From Bifidobacterium phasiani (GTDB lineage Bacteria; Actinomycetota; Actinomycetes; Actinomycetales; Bifidobacteriaceae), in the NCBI RefSeq assembly GCF_019331775.1, contig NZ_JAHBBD010000005.1:62001-126000 (forward strand): a DNA stretch of 64,000 nucleotides. The letters are read 5' to 3'. Position 1 is the first letter of the stretch; every line of letters starts with the position of its first letter. The position numbers were made by a program, and so were the translations under genes. This document shows positions 45,593 to 55,062 of this stretch, piece after piece. The notes under the pieces were generated by a model. The model worked only from the letters and a program-made list of their open reading frames with translations, searched no databases and was not told the DNA's origin.

Positions 45593-46104
45593 TGAGACTG
45601 ATCGAGGCATGGAACGCCAACCCGGAGCGCGCCTACGCGCTGTTCGGCGCGTTCCCGGCGAACGAGCACGGGTTCGTCAACGATGCGTACGGCATGGACC
45701 GCGACGAGTTCGCGCGGTACCTGCGCCGGACCGAGGACATGCACGCCGGCCGCGACCTGCCGCCGGGGTACGCGCCCGCCACGAAGTACATCCTCGTCAA
45801 CGACGAGGGCGAGTATGTGGGCATCGTCAACCTGCGGCACCGGCTCAACGACGCGCTGCGCGAGGGCGCCGGGCACATCGGCTACGGCATCGCGCCCGCA
45901 TACCGCGGCCACGGCTACGCGACCGAGGGGCTGCGGCTGGCGCTGGCCATCGCCCGCGACGTCCACGGCATCGACGAGGCCTACCTGAGCGTCGACAAGG
46001 ACAACCCCGCCTCGCTGGCCGTGCAGCGGCATTGCGGCGCGCGCATCGACCACGAGAACGACACCGAGTACTTCACCCGCATCGACACGACCGCATTGGA
46101 CTGA
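45592..46104 (+). CDS. GNAT family N-acetyltransferase
   Basis: Acetyl-CoA-dependent acetyltransferase, 170 residues. The core VGIVNLRHRLNDALREGAGHIGYGIAPAYRGHGYATEGLRLALAIARD has the acetyl-CoA loop (YRGHGYA), and VDKDNPASLAVQRHCGARIDHEN the final helix. The pattern resembles RimJ/RimL-like or YjdJ-type GNATs; substrate unknown. An open frame extends to 45469, but homology and the -10 box support 45592. It is convergent with the flavodoxin gene. Confidence 0.88.
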   Translation: MRLIEAWNANPERAYALFGAFPANEHGFVNDAYGMDRDEFARYLRRTEDMHAGRDLPPGYAPATKYILVNDEGEYVGIVNLRHRLNDALREGAGHIGYGIAPAYRGHGYATEGLRLALAIARDVHGIDEAYLSVDKDNPASLAVQRHCGARIDHENDTEYFTRIDTTALD

Positions 46105-46152
46105 CCGCCGCGCTCCGGCGGCCGGACGGGTGTCGGAGCGCCGGACGGGGCG

Positions 46153-46710
46153 TCACCCGGCCGACACCCCGTCCGCATCCGCCGACGCCAGCCACCGGGC
46201 GACGAGGGGACGCAAGGCGTCGGGGTCGGACTGGACTGCGGAGCCGAGGACCGGCAGGCCGTCGCGCACGTCGCACCCCGGCAGCGCCCCGCGCAGCTCG
46301 TCCATCGTGCGGGCCAGCCCGCTGCCCTCGTTGGTGCAGAACGGCAGGATCGTCTTGCCGCGCAGGTCATGGCCGTCCAGGAACGTGCGCACCGGCATCG
46401 GCAGGGAGCCGCACCAGATCGGGTAGCCGAGCGCGATGCGGCCGGCGGCGGCGACGGCCCGTTCCGCGTCGAGGCCGTCCGGGGACACGGCCCGCAGCGC
46501 GATCCCGGGACGCGCCTGCGCCTCGAGCTCGTGCTGGATGAGCGACTTGGCCTCGTCGTAGCCGGCCGGATACGCCCGGTCCGGCACGATGCGCACCGAC
46601 GCCGCGCCGGACTCCTCCGCCACGATGCGCGCCAGCTTCGCGGTGCTGCCCTCGTCGACGACGCCGACGTTGAAGTTCTCCCCGGGACGCGAGAAAAACA
46701 CCACCAGCAT
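46153..46710 (-). CDS. Flavodoxin
   Basis: FMN-binding redox protein, 185 residues. VVFFSRPGENFNVGVVDEGSTAKLARIVAEE is the phosphate loop region with a Pro-Gly-Glu variant of the usual S/T-rich loop; ALGYPIWCGSLPMPVRTFLDGHDLRGKTILPFCTNEGSG carries the two flavin-ring loops. This is the flavodoxin-4-like group, which often acts with nitro- or quinone-reducing enzymes. ATG after AAGGAGGT. It shares little sequence with the flavodoxin at 16153. It is divergent from the next gene. Confidence 0.88.
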   Translation of the reverse strand: MLVVFFSRPGENFNVGVVDEGSTAKLARIVAEESGAASVRIVPDRAYPAGYDEAKSLIQHELEAQARPGIALRAVSPDGLDAERAVAAAGRIALGYPIWCGSLPMPVRTFLDGHDLRGKTILPFCTNEGSGLARTMDELRGALPGCDVRDGLPVLGSAVQSDPDALRPLVARWLASADADGVSAG

Positions 46711-46859
46711 ACGGGACCTCCTTCGTCCGGACGGACGCCCGGCCGTGCGGCCGGACCGTCCGCCCCATCATACCCCCGACGCACCGCCGGAGCGGCCGCC
46801 GCCGCACGCCCGTCGCGCGGGACGCCGCGGCGCGGCCGCACGCCGGGGGCGCATGCGGC

Positions 46860-46872
46860 TAGGATGATGCCA
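46860..46872 (+). promoter_or_regulatory. Leaderless promoter of the repeat-protein gene
   Basis: TAGGAT (46860-46865) lies 6 bases before the ATG at 46872; no ribosome-binding site is seen. Confidence 0.4.
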
Positions 46873-47534
46873 TGACCACTGCGCCTCGCCTGTACCGGCC
46901 GCTGCGGCTGGGGCATCTGACGCCGCTGGACGGCACGACCGTGCGCCCCGAGGATTCCTGCGACTCGGTCCGCATCGGCGTCGACGGCACCGTCGGGCTC
47001 CTGGACTGGTCCGGCTGCTCGTTCTTCAACTGCGCCATCGAGTCGATCGGCGCGACCCGTCTCGCCGCCTCGTCGGCGCGCTGCTCCGGCGTGCGCATCG
47101 AGGCCGTCACGGCGCCGCACGCCGCCTTCGACCAGGCCTCGCTGCTGTCGGCCGAGATCCGCGACTCCCGCTTCGGCGCGATGGAGGCGATGGAGGCGAC
47201 GATGCACTCGCTGCTCGTCGAGCGCTGCCGCATCGACTACCTCAACCTGCGGATGGCCCGCTGCCGCGACGTGGTGTTCCGCGGCTGCCTGATCGGCGAC
47301 TTCGACGCGGCCGACGCCCAGCTGGAGCGTGTCGCCTTCGAGGACTGCGAGATCCGCTCGCTGACGTTCCGCCACGCCCGGATCAGGGACGTGGACCTGC
47401 GCGGCGCGCGGCTCACGGAGATCCGCAACGCCGAGGCGCTGGCGGGCGTGACGATGACGCCCGGGCAGGTGGCCGACCTCGCCCAGGCCTTCGCCCGCCA
47501 TCTCGGCGTCCGCATCGAGCAGGCCGAACGCTGA
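46872..47534 (+). CDS. Pentapeptide-repeat-like protein
   Basis: 220 residues made largely of five-residue steps with a hydrophobic centre (LDWSGCSFFNCAIESIGATRLAASSARCSGVRIEAVTAPHAAF, then RCIDYLNLRMARCRDVVFRGCLIGDFDAADAQLERVAFEDCEI), which predicts a right-handed quadrilateral helix. It ends with an alpha-helical tail (PGQVADLAQAFARHLGVRIE). Cys-rich in the repeats. Some members of this family mimic DNA to protect gyrase, but nothing here shows that function. It appears leaderless. It is convergent with pgl. Confidence 0.78.
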   Translation: MTTAPRLYRPLRLGHLTPLDGTTVRPEDSCDSVRIGVDGTVGLLDWSGCSFFNCAIESIGATRLAASSARCSGVRIEAVTAPHAAFDQASLLSAEIRDSRFGAMEAMEATMHSLLVERCRIDYLNLRMARCRDVVFRGCLIGDFDAADAQLERVAFEDCEIRSLTFRHARIRDVDLRGARLTEIRNAEALAGVTMTPGQVADLAQAFARHLGVRIEQAER

Positions 47535-47574
47535 CCGCGCCCCGACCACCGCTCCCGCCACGCGACATATGCAA

Positions 47575-47607
47575 AACCGCGCACCCCGTCACATGGGATG
47601 CGCGGTT
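47575..47607. terminator. Bidirectional terminator before pgl
   Basis: AACCGCGCA / TGCGCGGTT 9-bp stem extended by CCC / GGG, between convergent genes; AAAA precedes it and supplies a T run on the minus strand. Confidence 0.75.
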
Positions 47608-47638
47608 CCGTGAACGCGGAAGGCGCCGGACCGGGCCG

Positions 47639-48454
47639 CTACCGCCAGCGCAGCAGCGAGGCCGCGTCGGCGTCCAGGTACCACAGGGTCCGCTCGGCGC
47701 CGGCGGCGTAGGAGCTGGGGGTGTGCGGATCGCACGCCGTGCCCAGCGCGCGGGCCGCGGCCTCGGCCTTGCCCCGCTTCGAGGCGACCATCCACACCTC
47801 GCGGCTGCGGCGGATGAACGGCACGGTCAGGCTCACGCGCAGCGGCGGCATCTTCGGCGAGCGGGCGACGCCCACCGTCCAGGTGCCGGGCTCGTCGATC
47901 CGCACCTCGTCGCGGTCGGGGAACAGCGAGGCGAAGTGGCCGTCCGGCCCGATGCCGAACATCGCGACGTCGAACGCGCCGTCCGGGCCAAGCTGCCCCT
48001 CCAGCTCGCGCCGATAGTCGGCGGCCGCGCGAGCCAGGATCGCGTCGTTCTCCGCGTCGTCCGCGGCGTCGGCGACCTCGCGGGGCCGGTCGTCGGCGGG
48101 CATCTCGTGCACGTTGGCCTCGGGCAGCAGACCGTCGGCGACCAGCGCGCCGAACCAGGCCTCGCGCGCCTGCCCGGCGTTGCGGTCGGGGTCGTCGGGC
48201 GTCACGAATCGTTCGTCGCCCCACCACAGGTGGACGCGGTCCCACGCCACCGCGGCGGCGAACGGGTGCCCGACCATCGCCTGCAGCACGGCGATGCCGT
48301 CGCTGCCGCCGGTCAGCGCCACGTCGAAGCGCGGCCGTTCGGCCAGCGTCTCCGCCATCGTGAGCAGCAGTCGCGCGGCGACGGCCTGATGCAGCGTGCC
48401 GCGGTCGGGGAAGGTGACGACGGTGCGTCGTGATGTCGGTTCGGATTCGGCCAT
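47639..48454 (-). CDS. pgl: 6-phosphogluconolactonase
   Basis: Hydrolyses 6-phosphogluconolactone to 6-phosphogluconate. The protein is 271 residues. FDVALTGGSDGIAVLQAMVGHPF and VHLWWGDERFVTPDDPDRNAGQAREAWFGALV are the substrate phosphate sites; FDVAMFGIGPDGHFASLFPD holds the catalytic His. Together with opcA, zwf and gnd just upstream it completes the oxidative pentose phosphate branch. ATG after AAAGGA. It is the last gene of the minus-strand group, 65 bases after opcA. Confidence 0.95.
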   Translation of the reverse strand: MAESEPTSRRTVVTFPDRGTLHQAVAARLLLTMAETLAERPRFDVALTGGSDGIAVLQAMVGHPFAAAVAWDRVHLWWGDERFVTPDDPDRNAGQAREAWFGALVADGLLPEANVHEMPADDRPREVADAADDAENDAILARAAADYRRELEGQLGPDGAFDVAMFGIGPDGHFASLFPDRDEVRIDEPGTWTVGVARSPKMPPLRVSLTVPFIRRSREVWMVASKRGKAEAAARALGTACDPHTPSSYAAGAERTLWYLDADAASLLRWR

Positions 48455-48519
48455 GCATATTCCTTTCAGGACAATTTCGAATCAATGGGCGGCGAGGCCA
48501 TGACGCGCGGCCCGCGGGC

Positions 48520-49443
48520 TCACTCGTGGTCGACGAGCGTCCAGCCCTGCTCGATCACCTCGGCGTACACCTCGTCCGGGTCGAGCCGGCGCAGCTCCTC
48601 GCTCAGGCAGTCCTCGGGGGTGCGCATCGGCATCGGCACGGTCTGCTCGAACTCGCCGGGCAGCGACACGGCCATGCGCTCGTTCTCGCGGTGCATGCCG
48701 AACTCGCCGTCCTCGCACACGAACGTCACGCCGGCCACGCCCTCGGCGTTCCCGTCGCGATCGATGACGACCGGCACGCCGAGCCTGAGCGCCAGCCACG
48801 AGCCGAGCAGCTCCACCGACAGGTGGCGGGGCTGGCCGAGCACGCGCACCGAGCGGATCGGGCTGGCGGGCCGCTCCTCGAGCAGCGAGGCGAGCGTGGC
48901 GCGCCACATCGTCAGGCGCGTCCACGACATGTCGATGTCCTTGTCGGTGTAGTGCGCGCGCAACGCGGTGAACGCGGCCTCCGGGTTCTGGGCGCGCATC
49001 GCGTCGGTGATGCGGCTGCGGGCCATCATGCCGATCGGGTCGGCGGACGGGTTCTCGGGGGCGCGGGTCGGCCACCAGGCCACGACCGGCGCGTCGGGCA
49101 CGAGCAGCGGGATGACCAGCGTGTCCAGATGCCGCGTCAGCCCGCCGGTCGGCCGCAGCACGATGATCTCGCCGGCGCCGGCGTCCGCGCCGAAGCGCAC
49201 CTGGGCGTCGAGCCGCGCGTCGTCGCCGACGTCGCGCCCCTCGGTGACGATGGCGATGACGCGGCACGGGTGCTCGCGGCTGGCGGCGTTCGCCGTGGCG
49301 AGCGAGTCCTCGAGGTTCGCGGCGTCGGTGCACACCAGCAGCGTGAGCACGCGGCCGAGCGCCGCCTCGCCGCGCCGCTCGTGCAGCTCGTCGATCTTGC
49401 TGGCGATGGCCGACGTGCTGGTGTCGGGAAGTTCAACGATCAT
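48520..49443 (-). CDS. opcA: Glucose-6-phosphate dehydrogenase assembly protein
   Basis: OpcA activates or assembles the zwf product, mainly known from cyanobacteria and actinobacteria. The protein is 307 residues; MIVELPDTSTSAIASKIDELHERRGEAALGRVLTLLV, VIPLLVPDAPVVAWWPTRAPENPSADPIGMMARSRITD and the end EELRRLDPDEVYAEVIEQGW match the family. The start codon overlaps the zwf stop (ATGA at 49440-49443), so translation is coupled to zwf. Confidence 0.93.
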   Translation of the reverse strand: MIVELPDTSTSAIASKIDELHERRGEAALGRVLTLLVCTDAANLEDSLATANAASREHPCRVIAIVTEGRDVGDDARLDAQVRFGADAGAGEIIVLRPTGGLTRHLDTLVIPLLVPDAPVVAWWPTRAPENPSADPIGMMARSRITDAMRAQNPEAAFTALRAHYTDKDIDMSWTRLTMWRATLASLLEERPASPIRSVRVLGQPRHLSVELLGSWLALRLGVPVVIDRDGNAEGVAGVTFVCEDGEFGMHRENERMAVSLPGEFEQTVPMPMRTPEDCLSEELRRLDPDEVYAEVIEQGWTLVDHE

Positions 49444-50990
49444 GGCATCCTCCAGTGATGGCCGTCGCGGGCGAGCATCTCGTCGGCCTCGGCAGGCCCC
49501 CACGTGCCCGCGCGGTAGGGCTGCGGCTGGCCCAGCGTGGACCAGTACTCCTCGATCGGGTCGAGGATCCTCCAGGACAGGTCGACCTCCTCGGTGGTCG
49601 GGAACAGCGGCGGGTCGCCGAGCAGCACGTCGAGGATCAGGCGCTCGTAGGCCTCCGGCGACGACTCGGTGAACGAGCGGCCGTAGCTGAAGTCCATGCT
49701 CACGTCGCGCACCTCCATCGCGGTGCCCGGCACCTTCGCGCCGAAGCGCATCGTCACGCCCTCGTCGGGCTGGACGCGGATCACGACGGCGTTGGCGCCG
49801 AGCTCCCGGGTGGCGGTCGTCTCGAACGGCAGGTGCGGCGCGCGCTTGAACACGACCGCGATCTCGGTGACGCGCTTGCCCAGGCGCTTGCCGGTGCGCA
49901 GGTAGAACGGCACGCCGGCCCAGCGGCGGGTGTCGACGTCCAGGCGGATCGCCGCGTAGGTCTCGGTGGTCGAGGCCGGGTCGATGCCCTGCTCCTCCAG
50001 ATAGCCGATGACCTTCTCGGCGCCCTGCCAGCCGGCCGCGTACTGGCCGCGGGCGGTGTGGGCGGCGAAGTCGTCGGGCAGGCGGACCGCGGAGAGCACC
50101 TTGGTCTTCTCGGCGGTCAGGTCGCCGGCGGCGAACGAGACCGGCTCCTCCATCGCGGTCAGCGCCATGAGCTGCAGCAGGTGGTTCTGGATCACGTCGC
50201 GCGCGGCGCCGATGCCGTCGTAGTAGCCGGCGCGCCCGCCGATGCCGATGTCCTCGGCCATCGTGATCTGCACATGGCTGACGTAGTTGGCGTTCCACAC
50301 CGGCTCGAACATCGTGTTGGCGAAGCGCAGCGCCAGCAGGTTCTGCACGGTCTCCTTGCCCAGGTAGTGGTCGATGCGGAACACCGACTGCGGCTCGAAG
50401 ACCTCGGAGACCACGCGGTCGAGCTCCTGGGCGCTCTTAAGGTCGTGGCCGAAGGGCTTCTCGATGATGACGCGGCGCCAGGCGCCCTCGCTGGAGCGCG
50501 CCAGGCCGCAGGCGGCGAGCTGGCGGGAGACCAGCGGGAAGTCGCGCGGCGGCACCGACATGTAGAACGCGTGGTTGCCGCGGGTGCCGCGGACGCGGTC
50601 GAGCTCGGAGACCGTGTCGGACAGTCGGGTGAAGGCCTCGGGGTCGTCGAACGTGCCGACGACGAAGCGCATGCCGTCGTGCAGCTGCCGGAACGTGCGC
50701 TCGTTGAACGGCGTGCGGCAGTGCTCGCGCACGTTCTGCTCGACGAAGCGGGCGAACTCCTCGTCGCTCCACTGGCGGCGGCCGAAGCCGACCAGCGCGA
50801 ACCCGGCGGGCAGCAGGCCGCGGTTGGCCAGGTCGTACACGGCCGGCAGCAGCTTCTTCTTCGACAGGTCGCCGGTGACGCCGAAGATCACCAGCGAGCA
50901 GGGGCCCGCGATGCGCGGCAGGCGCAGGTCGCGCGGGTCGCGCAGCGGGTTGGTCCACGCCTCCTGGGGCGTGGCTGGGGTTGTTGCCAT
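49440..50990 (-). CDS. zwf: Glucose-6-phosphate 1-dehydrogenase
   Basis: NADP-linked oxidation of glucose-6-phosphate. The protein is 516 residues. GPCSLVIFGVTGDLSKKKLLPAVYDLANRGLLP is the coenzyme motif; RIDHYLGKETVQNLLALRFAN contains the substrate-binding RIDHYLGK; MQLMALTAMEEP follows. ATG after AAGGAT. It heads a zwf-opcA-pgl group with gnd 77 bases upstream across a strong hairpin. In bifidobacteria the bifid shunt carries most carbon, so this branch mainly supplies NADPH and pentoses. Confidence 0.97.
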   Translation of the reverse strand: MATTPATPQEAWTNPLRDPRDLRLPRIAGPCSLVIFGVTGDLSKKKLLPAVYDLANRGLLPAGFALVGFGRRQWSDEEFARFVEQNVREHCRTPFNERTFRQLHDGMRFVVGTFDDPEAFTRLSDTVSELDRVRGTRGNHAFYMSVPPRDFPLVSRQLAACGLARSSEGAWRRVIIEKPFGHDLKSAQELDRVVSEVFEPQSVFRIDHYLGKETVQNLLALRFANTMFEPVWNANYVSHVQITMAEDIGIGGRAGYYDGIGAARDVIQNHLLQLMALTAMEEPVSFAAGDLTAEKTKVLSAVRLPDDFAAHTARGQYAAGWQGAEKVIGYLEEQGIDPASTTETYAAIRLDVDTRRWAGVPFYLRTGKRLGKRVTEIAVVFKRAPHLPFETTATRELGANAVVIRVQPDEGVTMRFGAKVPGTAMEVRDVSMDFSYGRSFTESSPEAYERLILDVLLGDPPLFPTTEEVDLSWRILDPIEEYWSTLGQPQPYRAGTWGPAEADEMLARDGHHWRMP

Positions 50991-51014
50991 ATCAGATCCT
51001 TACGATTCGGATGT

Positions 51015-51057
51015 CGGCCGGCGGCGCGGGGCCGGTGCCGCGCCGCGCCGCCGGCCG
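51015..51057 (-). terminator. gnd terminator hairpin
   Basis: Perfect 15-bp stem (51015-51029 with 51043-51057) of CGGCCGGCGGCGCGG type and a 13-base loop, 10 bases beyond the gnd stop. Confidence 0.7.
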
Positions 51058-51066
51058 GGCGGCTGG

Positions 51067-52557
51067 TCAGGACTGCTTGATCTCCTCGCGGCCCTCCTCG
51101 GCCCACAGCGTGTGGAACACGCCGGGCTCGTCGACGCGGCCGTAGGTGTGGGCGCCGAAGTAGTCGCGCTGCGCCTGGATCAGCGCGGCGGGCAGACGGC
51201 GCGAGCGCAGGCCGTCGTAGTAGGCCAGCGACGAGGCGAACACCGGCACCGGGACGCCGGCCTGCGCGGCGCGGGCCACGACGCGGCGCCAGGAGTCCTG
51301 GGCGCCCTCGACGGCGGCCTTGAAGAACGGGTCGAACAGCAGCGAGCCGGGCTTGGTCCCGCCGGCGTAGGCGTCGGCGATGCGGTTGAGGAACCGCGCG
51401 CGGATGATGCAGCCGCCGCGCCAGATCTTGGCGACGGCGCCGAGGTCGATGTCCCAGCCGTGCTCGGCGGCGGCCTGTTCGATCTCGTTGAAGCCCTGCG
51501 CGTAGGCGACGATCTTCGAGGCGTACAGCGCCTGGCGCACGTCCTCGACGAAGGCGGCGCGGGCCTGCGGGTCGGCGGCGATCGGTGCGAGCACGGCGGC
51601 GGGCTCGGGGCCGGCCAGGGCCTTGTCCCGGGCCTCGGCGCGCAGCCCGGCCTGCGAGGACAGGCCGCGGGCGAACACGGCCTCGCCGATGCCGGTGACC
51701 GGCACGCCCAGCGACAGCGCGGTCTGCACGGTCCAGGTGCCGGTGCCCTTCATACCGGCGCGATCGACGACCACGTCGACGAACGGCTTGCCGGTCTTCG
51801 CGTCCTTGTGGCGCAGGATGTCGGCGGTGATCTCGATGAGGTAGGAGTTCAGGTCGCCCTCGTTCCAGGCGGCGAACACGTCGGCCAGCTCGTCGGCGGA
51901 CATGCCCAGGCCGCGGCGCAGCAGGTCGTAGCTTTCGGAGATCAGCTGCATGTCGGAGTACTCGATGCCGTTGTGCACCATCTTGACGAAGTGGCCGGCG
52001 CCGTCGGTGCCGATGTGCGTGACGCACGGCTCGCCCTCGGCCTGCGCGGCGATCTGGCGGAAGATCGGGCCGAGGGTCTTCCACGACTCCTCGGTGCCGC
52101 CGGGCATCATCGACGGGCCTTTGAGCGCGCCCTCCTCGCCGCCGGAGACGCCGCAGCCGACGAAGTGCAGGCCGCGGGCGCGGATCGCCTTCTCGCGCCG
52201 GATCGTGTCCTCGTAGTAGGCGTTGCCGGCGTCCACGATGATGTCGCCGGGCTCCATCAGGTCGGCGAGCGCGTCGATCATCGCATCGGTGGGCGCGCCG
52301 GCCTTGACCATGATGATGGCCGTGCGCGGCCGGGTCAGGCTGGCCACGAATTCCTCGAGCGTGTCCGCCGGGACGAACGCGCCCTCGTCGCCGTGCTCGC
52401 GCATCAGCGTCTCGGTGCGCGCGTGGCTGCGGTTGAACACCGCCACCGTGTTGCCGTGGTGCGCGAGGTTGCGCGCCAGGCTGGCGCCCATCGCGGCCAG
52501 GCCGACGACGCCGATGTTGGCCTGCGGTTCGTTCGTGTGGTTGCTTTCCTGTGCCAT
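51067..52557 (-). CDS. gnd: 6-phosphogluconate dehydrogenase, decarboxylating
   Basis: Converts 6-phosphogluconate to ribulose-5-phosphate and CO2 with NADP. The protein is 496 residues. IGVVGLAAMGASLARNLAHHGNTVAVFNRSHART is the NADP site; GCGVSGGEEGALKGPSMMPGG and HFVKMVHNGIEYSDMQLISESY are substrate-binding and catalytic motifs; GMKGTGTWTVQTALSLGVPV follows. The ATG at 52555-52557 has GAAAGG upstream. A likely promoter with TACACT is about 50 bases upstream. It stands upstream of, and in the same direction as, zwf-opcA-pgl. Confidence 0.97.
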   Translation of the reverse strand: MAQESNHTNEPQANIGVVGLAAMGASLARNLAHHGNTVAVFNRSHARTETLMREHGDEGAFVPADTLEEFVASLTRPRTAIIMVKAGAPTDAMIDALADLMEPGDIIVDAGNAYYEDTIRREKAIRARGLHFVGCGVSGGEEGALKGPSMMPGGTEESWKTLGPIFRQIAAQAEGEPCVTHIGTDGAGHFVKMVHNGIEYSDMQLISESYDLLRRGLGMSADELADVFAAWNEGDLNSYLIEITADILRHKDAKTGKPFVDVVVDRAGMKGTGTWTVQTALSLGVPVTGIGEAVFARGLSSQAGLRAEARDKALAGPEPAAVLAPIAADPQARAAFVEDVRQALYASKIVAYAQGFNEIEQAAAEHGWDIDLGAVAKIWRGGCIIRARFLNRIADAYAGGTKPGSLLFDPFFKAAVEGAQDSWRRVVARAAQAGVPVPVFASSLAYYDGLRSRRLPAALIQAQRDYFGAHTYGRVDEPGVFHTLWAEEGREEIKQS

Positions 52558-52725
52558 GTTGCTGCCTTTCGCCAAGTTGAGCGAGGGTTATCAGTAGTGT
52601 ATTCCCACCGGGTATGGTACTCGGGGGTGTGCGCCGTACGCCCATCGCGTACGCGTCCGGTCCCGCCGGCCGGCATGGACGGCGGGCCGGACAGCCCGCG
52701 CGCGGGCGCGGCGCCGGGTCCGCGG

Positions 52726-55062
52726 TCAGTCCACGACGACCAGCGTGACGCTGTACGCCGGGACGGGCACGGCGACGTGCACGTGCGGCGAGGACAGCCG
52801 GTACTCGCGCACGTCGTGGCGGACCCCGCCGCGCGGCGCACCGGTGTAGGCCAGCGAGCGCTTGGCCGAGGGCGGGCCGCAGAGCGTCTCCACGCGCAGG
52901 CGCGGCGCGCGGCCGGAACCCGAGCCCAGCGCCCGCAGCCCGGGCGCCACGTCGAGCGTGACGCGCACCGGCGCGTCGCCGACGTTGACGATCTTGACGC
53001 AGCGCCGCGAGCCCTCGTCGCCGGTGGCGCACACGAACAGCCGGCCGGCTCCCCCGTCCTCCCCCGTCACCGCGCACTCGTAGGCCGTCGTGCCCACGTT
53101 GGCCGAGAACAGCCGCTGCACCTCGTAGTTGACGGTCGGCGAGACGGTCGCCGGGTTGAACTCGATGAGGTTCTGCTCCCAGCCCTTGCCGGTGATGTGG
53201 GCGAGCAGCGGGGCGTACGAGGTCATGCGCACCACGTCGCTGTTGCGCTCGCACCCGGTCAGGAACGCGGCCTCGGCCAGGGCGGAGCGCCACCGGCAGG
53301 CCGTCTCGTAGGTCTGCGGCCGCGCGGCGAAGTAGCCGTTGGCCGAGTACTCGCCGAAGCACACGCCGGCGCCGTCGCGCGGGTAGTCGTCGAAGCGTCC
53401 GGCCTGCCGGACGAACCACTCGGGGGCGTGGTAGGAGTGCTCGTCGACGACGATCGCGTCGCCGGTCGCCGACCCGCGGGCGCCGACCCGCGCGGTTCCG
53501 GCGGTTCCGGAAGCCGCCGCGGTCCCGGACCCGGCGGCCCCGTCGGCCGCGGCGGCGGAGGCGTCGCGACCCTCGGCGTCCCCGACGACCCCGGTTCCGG
53601 AGGTCCCGACGGTTCCGGTCCCGTCGGCCGCGGCGGTTCCGGCCCCAGCGGCGTCCCCGGCCACGGAGGCCTCGGCGGCGACGGCCCGCGCGTGCTCCCA
53701 GGCGCGGCGCATCGGCAGGCGGAACGGGAACAGCCCCGCGCTCATCACGCACAGCATCGAGGGGTCCTTGGCGTGCACGGCCCGGCAGATCGCGTCGTAC
53801 TTGTCGACGTAGTCGGGGCCGTGGTTCTCGTTGCCCACGCCGATCATGTCCAGGCCGAACGGCTCGGGGTGGCCCATCCGCGCCCGCACCCGCGCCCATG
53901 CGTCGGTCTCGGGGTCGCCGTTGGCGAAGTCGATCAGGTCGAGGTAGTCCTGCACGACCGCCTCGCGGAAATACGCCGAGTCGGTGGCGATGTGCCTGGG
54001 GTCGCGGTAGGGCGACTGGCAGGTGATGCCGGCGAACAGCGTGGGCAGCGGCCGGGCGCCCAGGTCCTCGCACAGGCAGAAGTACTCGTAGAACCCGATC
54101 TGGTAGCTCTGCGAGTAGCTGGATCCGTCGGCGGTGCGGAACGCCCACATGCTGTACTGCTGGCGGCGGGCCGGCAGCGCGCCGACCGTGTCCTTCCAGC
54201 GGTACTCGTTGCCCGGGGTCACGCCCTCGACGATGCAGCCGCCCGGGAAGCGCACGAACGACGGCCTGAGCGCGGCGATGGCCTCCACCAGGTCGCGGCG
54301 CAGGCGGCCGTGGCGCCACTTCGGGTCGCCCCGGCCCCAGTGGTCGGCGTCCATCAGCGACACGCAGTCGAGGTCCAGCGTCACCGGCCCGTGCTCTGCC
54401 CCGCCCGAGCCGCGGCGCACGACGCCGATGCGCAGCTTGCCGTAGTCGGTGGCCGCGCCCGTCAGCGTGCACGCCACGCGACTCCACCCGTCGCGCGCGA
54501 ACGGGTCGTCGGGATCGGGGGCGGGACGCGCCTCGAGCACGTCGCTCAGCGGCAGACCGTAGCGGTCGACCACCGACACCAGCAGCGCGCACCCGCCCGC
54601 CACCGGCCGCACGTAGGCCGAGAACTCGTAGCGCCGCCCCGCCGCGACGGCCATCGCGCAGGCGTCGGCATGCTCGCCGCCGCCGTTGTACCCGAGGTTC
54701 TCGACACGCCCCGAATCCCCCTCCATCGTCAGTCTGGCGTACCGGCTGTTGTCGTGCAGCGGCGGCGCCGGGCAGTCGGTGGCCACGCTCCGGCCTCGCT
54801 CGCCGCGGATCCGGGTGCCGCAGCTGCGGGCCGCCACGCCGTCGAAGATCCAGAACCGCAGCGGGTCCGGCAGGGTGCGCCACCGCTCCTCGCCGCGCAC
54901 GCGCAGGCCGTGGTGGTCCAGGTACACGCCGTCGAAGCTGTAGTTGTTCACCATGTTGGCGTTCAGCCCGCCGTCGGCGCCGAAGTTGATGTCCTCGAGG
55001 AACACGCCGTACAGCCGATCGCTCACCGGGTGCGTAGGGGCACCCACCGTCACCGTCACCAT
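52726..55062 (-). CDS. GH51 alpha-L-arabinofuranosidase with inserted linker
   Basis: Exo-acting removal of arabinofuranose from plant arabinans or arabinoxylans, probably intracellular because no signal peptide is seen. The protein is 778 residues. A carbohydrate-binding beta-sandwich-like domain lies at about 85-230, the GH51 barrel at about 235-620 and the C-terminal beta domain after that. VGNENHG (near 410) holds the acid/base Glu; VCFGEYSANG probably the nucleophile Glu. Between them, residues about 460-532 are an Ala/Gly/Thr-rich run (AGDAAGAGTAAADGTGTVG) absent from ordinary GH51 enzymes. The start at 55062 appears leaderless. The RpiR regulator is divergent. Confidence 0.88.
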   Translation of the reverse strand: MVTVTVGAPTHPVSDRLYGVFLEDINFGADGGLNANMVNNYSFDGVYLDHHGLRVRGEERWRTLPDPLRFWIFDGVAARSCGTRIRGERGRSVATDCPAPPLHDNSRYARLTMEGDSGRVENLGYNGGGEHADACAMAVAAGRRYEFSAYVRPVAGGCALLVSVVDRYGLPLSDVLEARPAPDPDDPFARDGWSRVACTLTGAATDYGKLRIGVVRRGSGGAEHGPVTLDLDCVSLMDADHWGRGDPKWRHGRLRRDLVEAIAALRPSFVRFPGGCIVEGVTPGNEYRWKDTVGALPARRQQYSMWAFRTADGSSYSQSYQIGFYEYFCLCEDLGARPLPTLFAGITCQSPYRDPRHIATDSAYFREAVVQDYLDLIDFANGDPETDAWARVRARMGHPEPFGLDMIGVGNENHGPDYVDKYDAICRAVHAKDPSMLCVMSAGLFPFRLPMRRAWEHARAVAAEASVAGDAAGAGTAAADGTGTVGTSGTGVVGDAEGRDASAAAADGAAGSGTAAASGTAGTARVGARGSATGDAIVVDEHSYHAPEWFVRQAGRFDDYPRDGAGVCFGEYSANGYFAARPQTYETACRWRSALAEAAFLTGCERNSDVVRMTSYAPLLAHITGKGWEQNLIEFNPATVSPTVNYEVQRLFSANVGTTAYECAVTGEDGGAGRLFVCATGDEGSRRCVKIVNVGDAPVRVTLDVAPGLRALGSGSGRAPRLRVETLCGPPSAKRSLAYTGAPRGGVRHDVREYRLSSPHVHVAVPVPAYSVTLVVVD

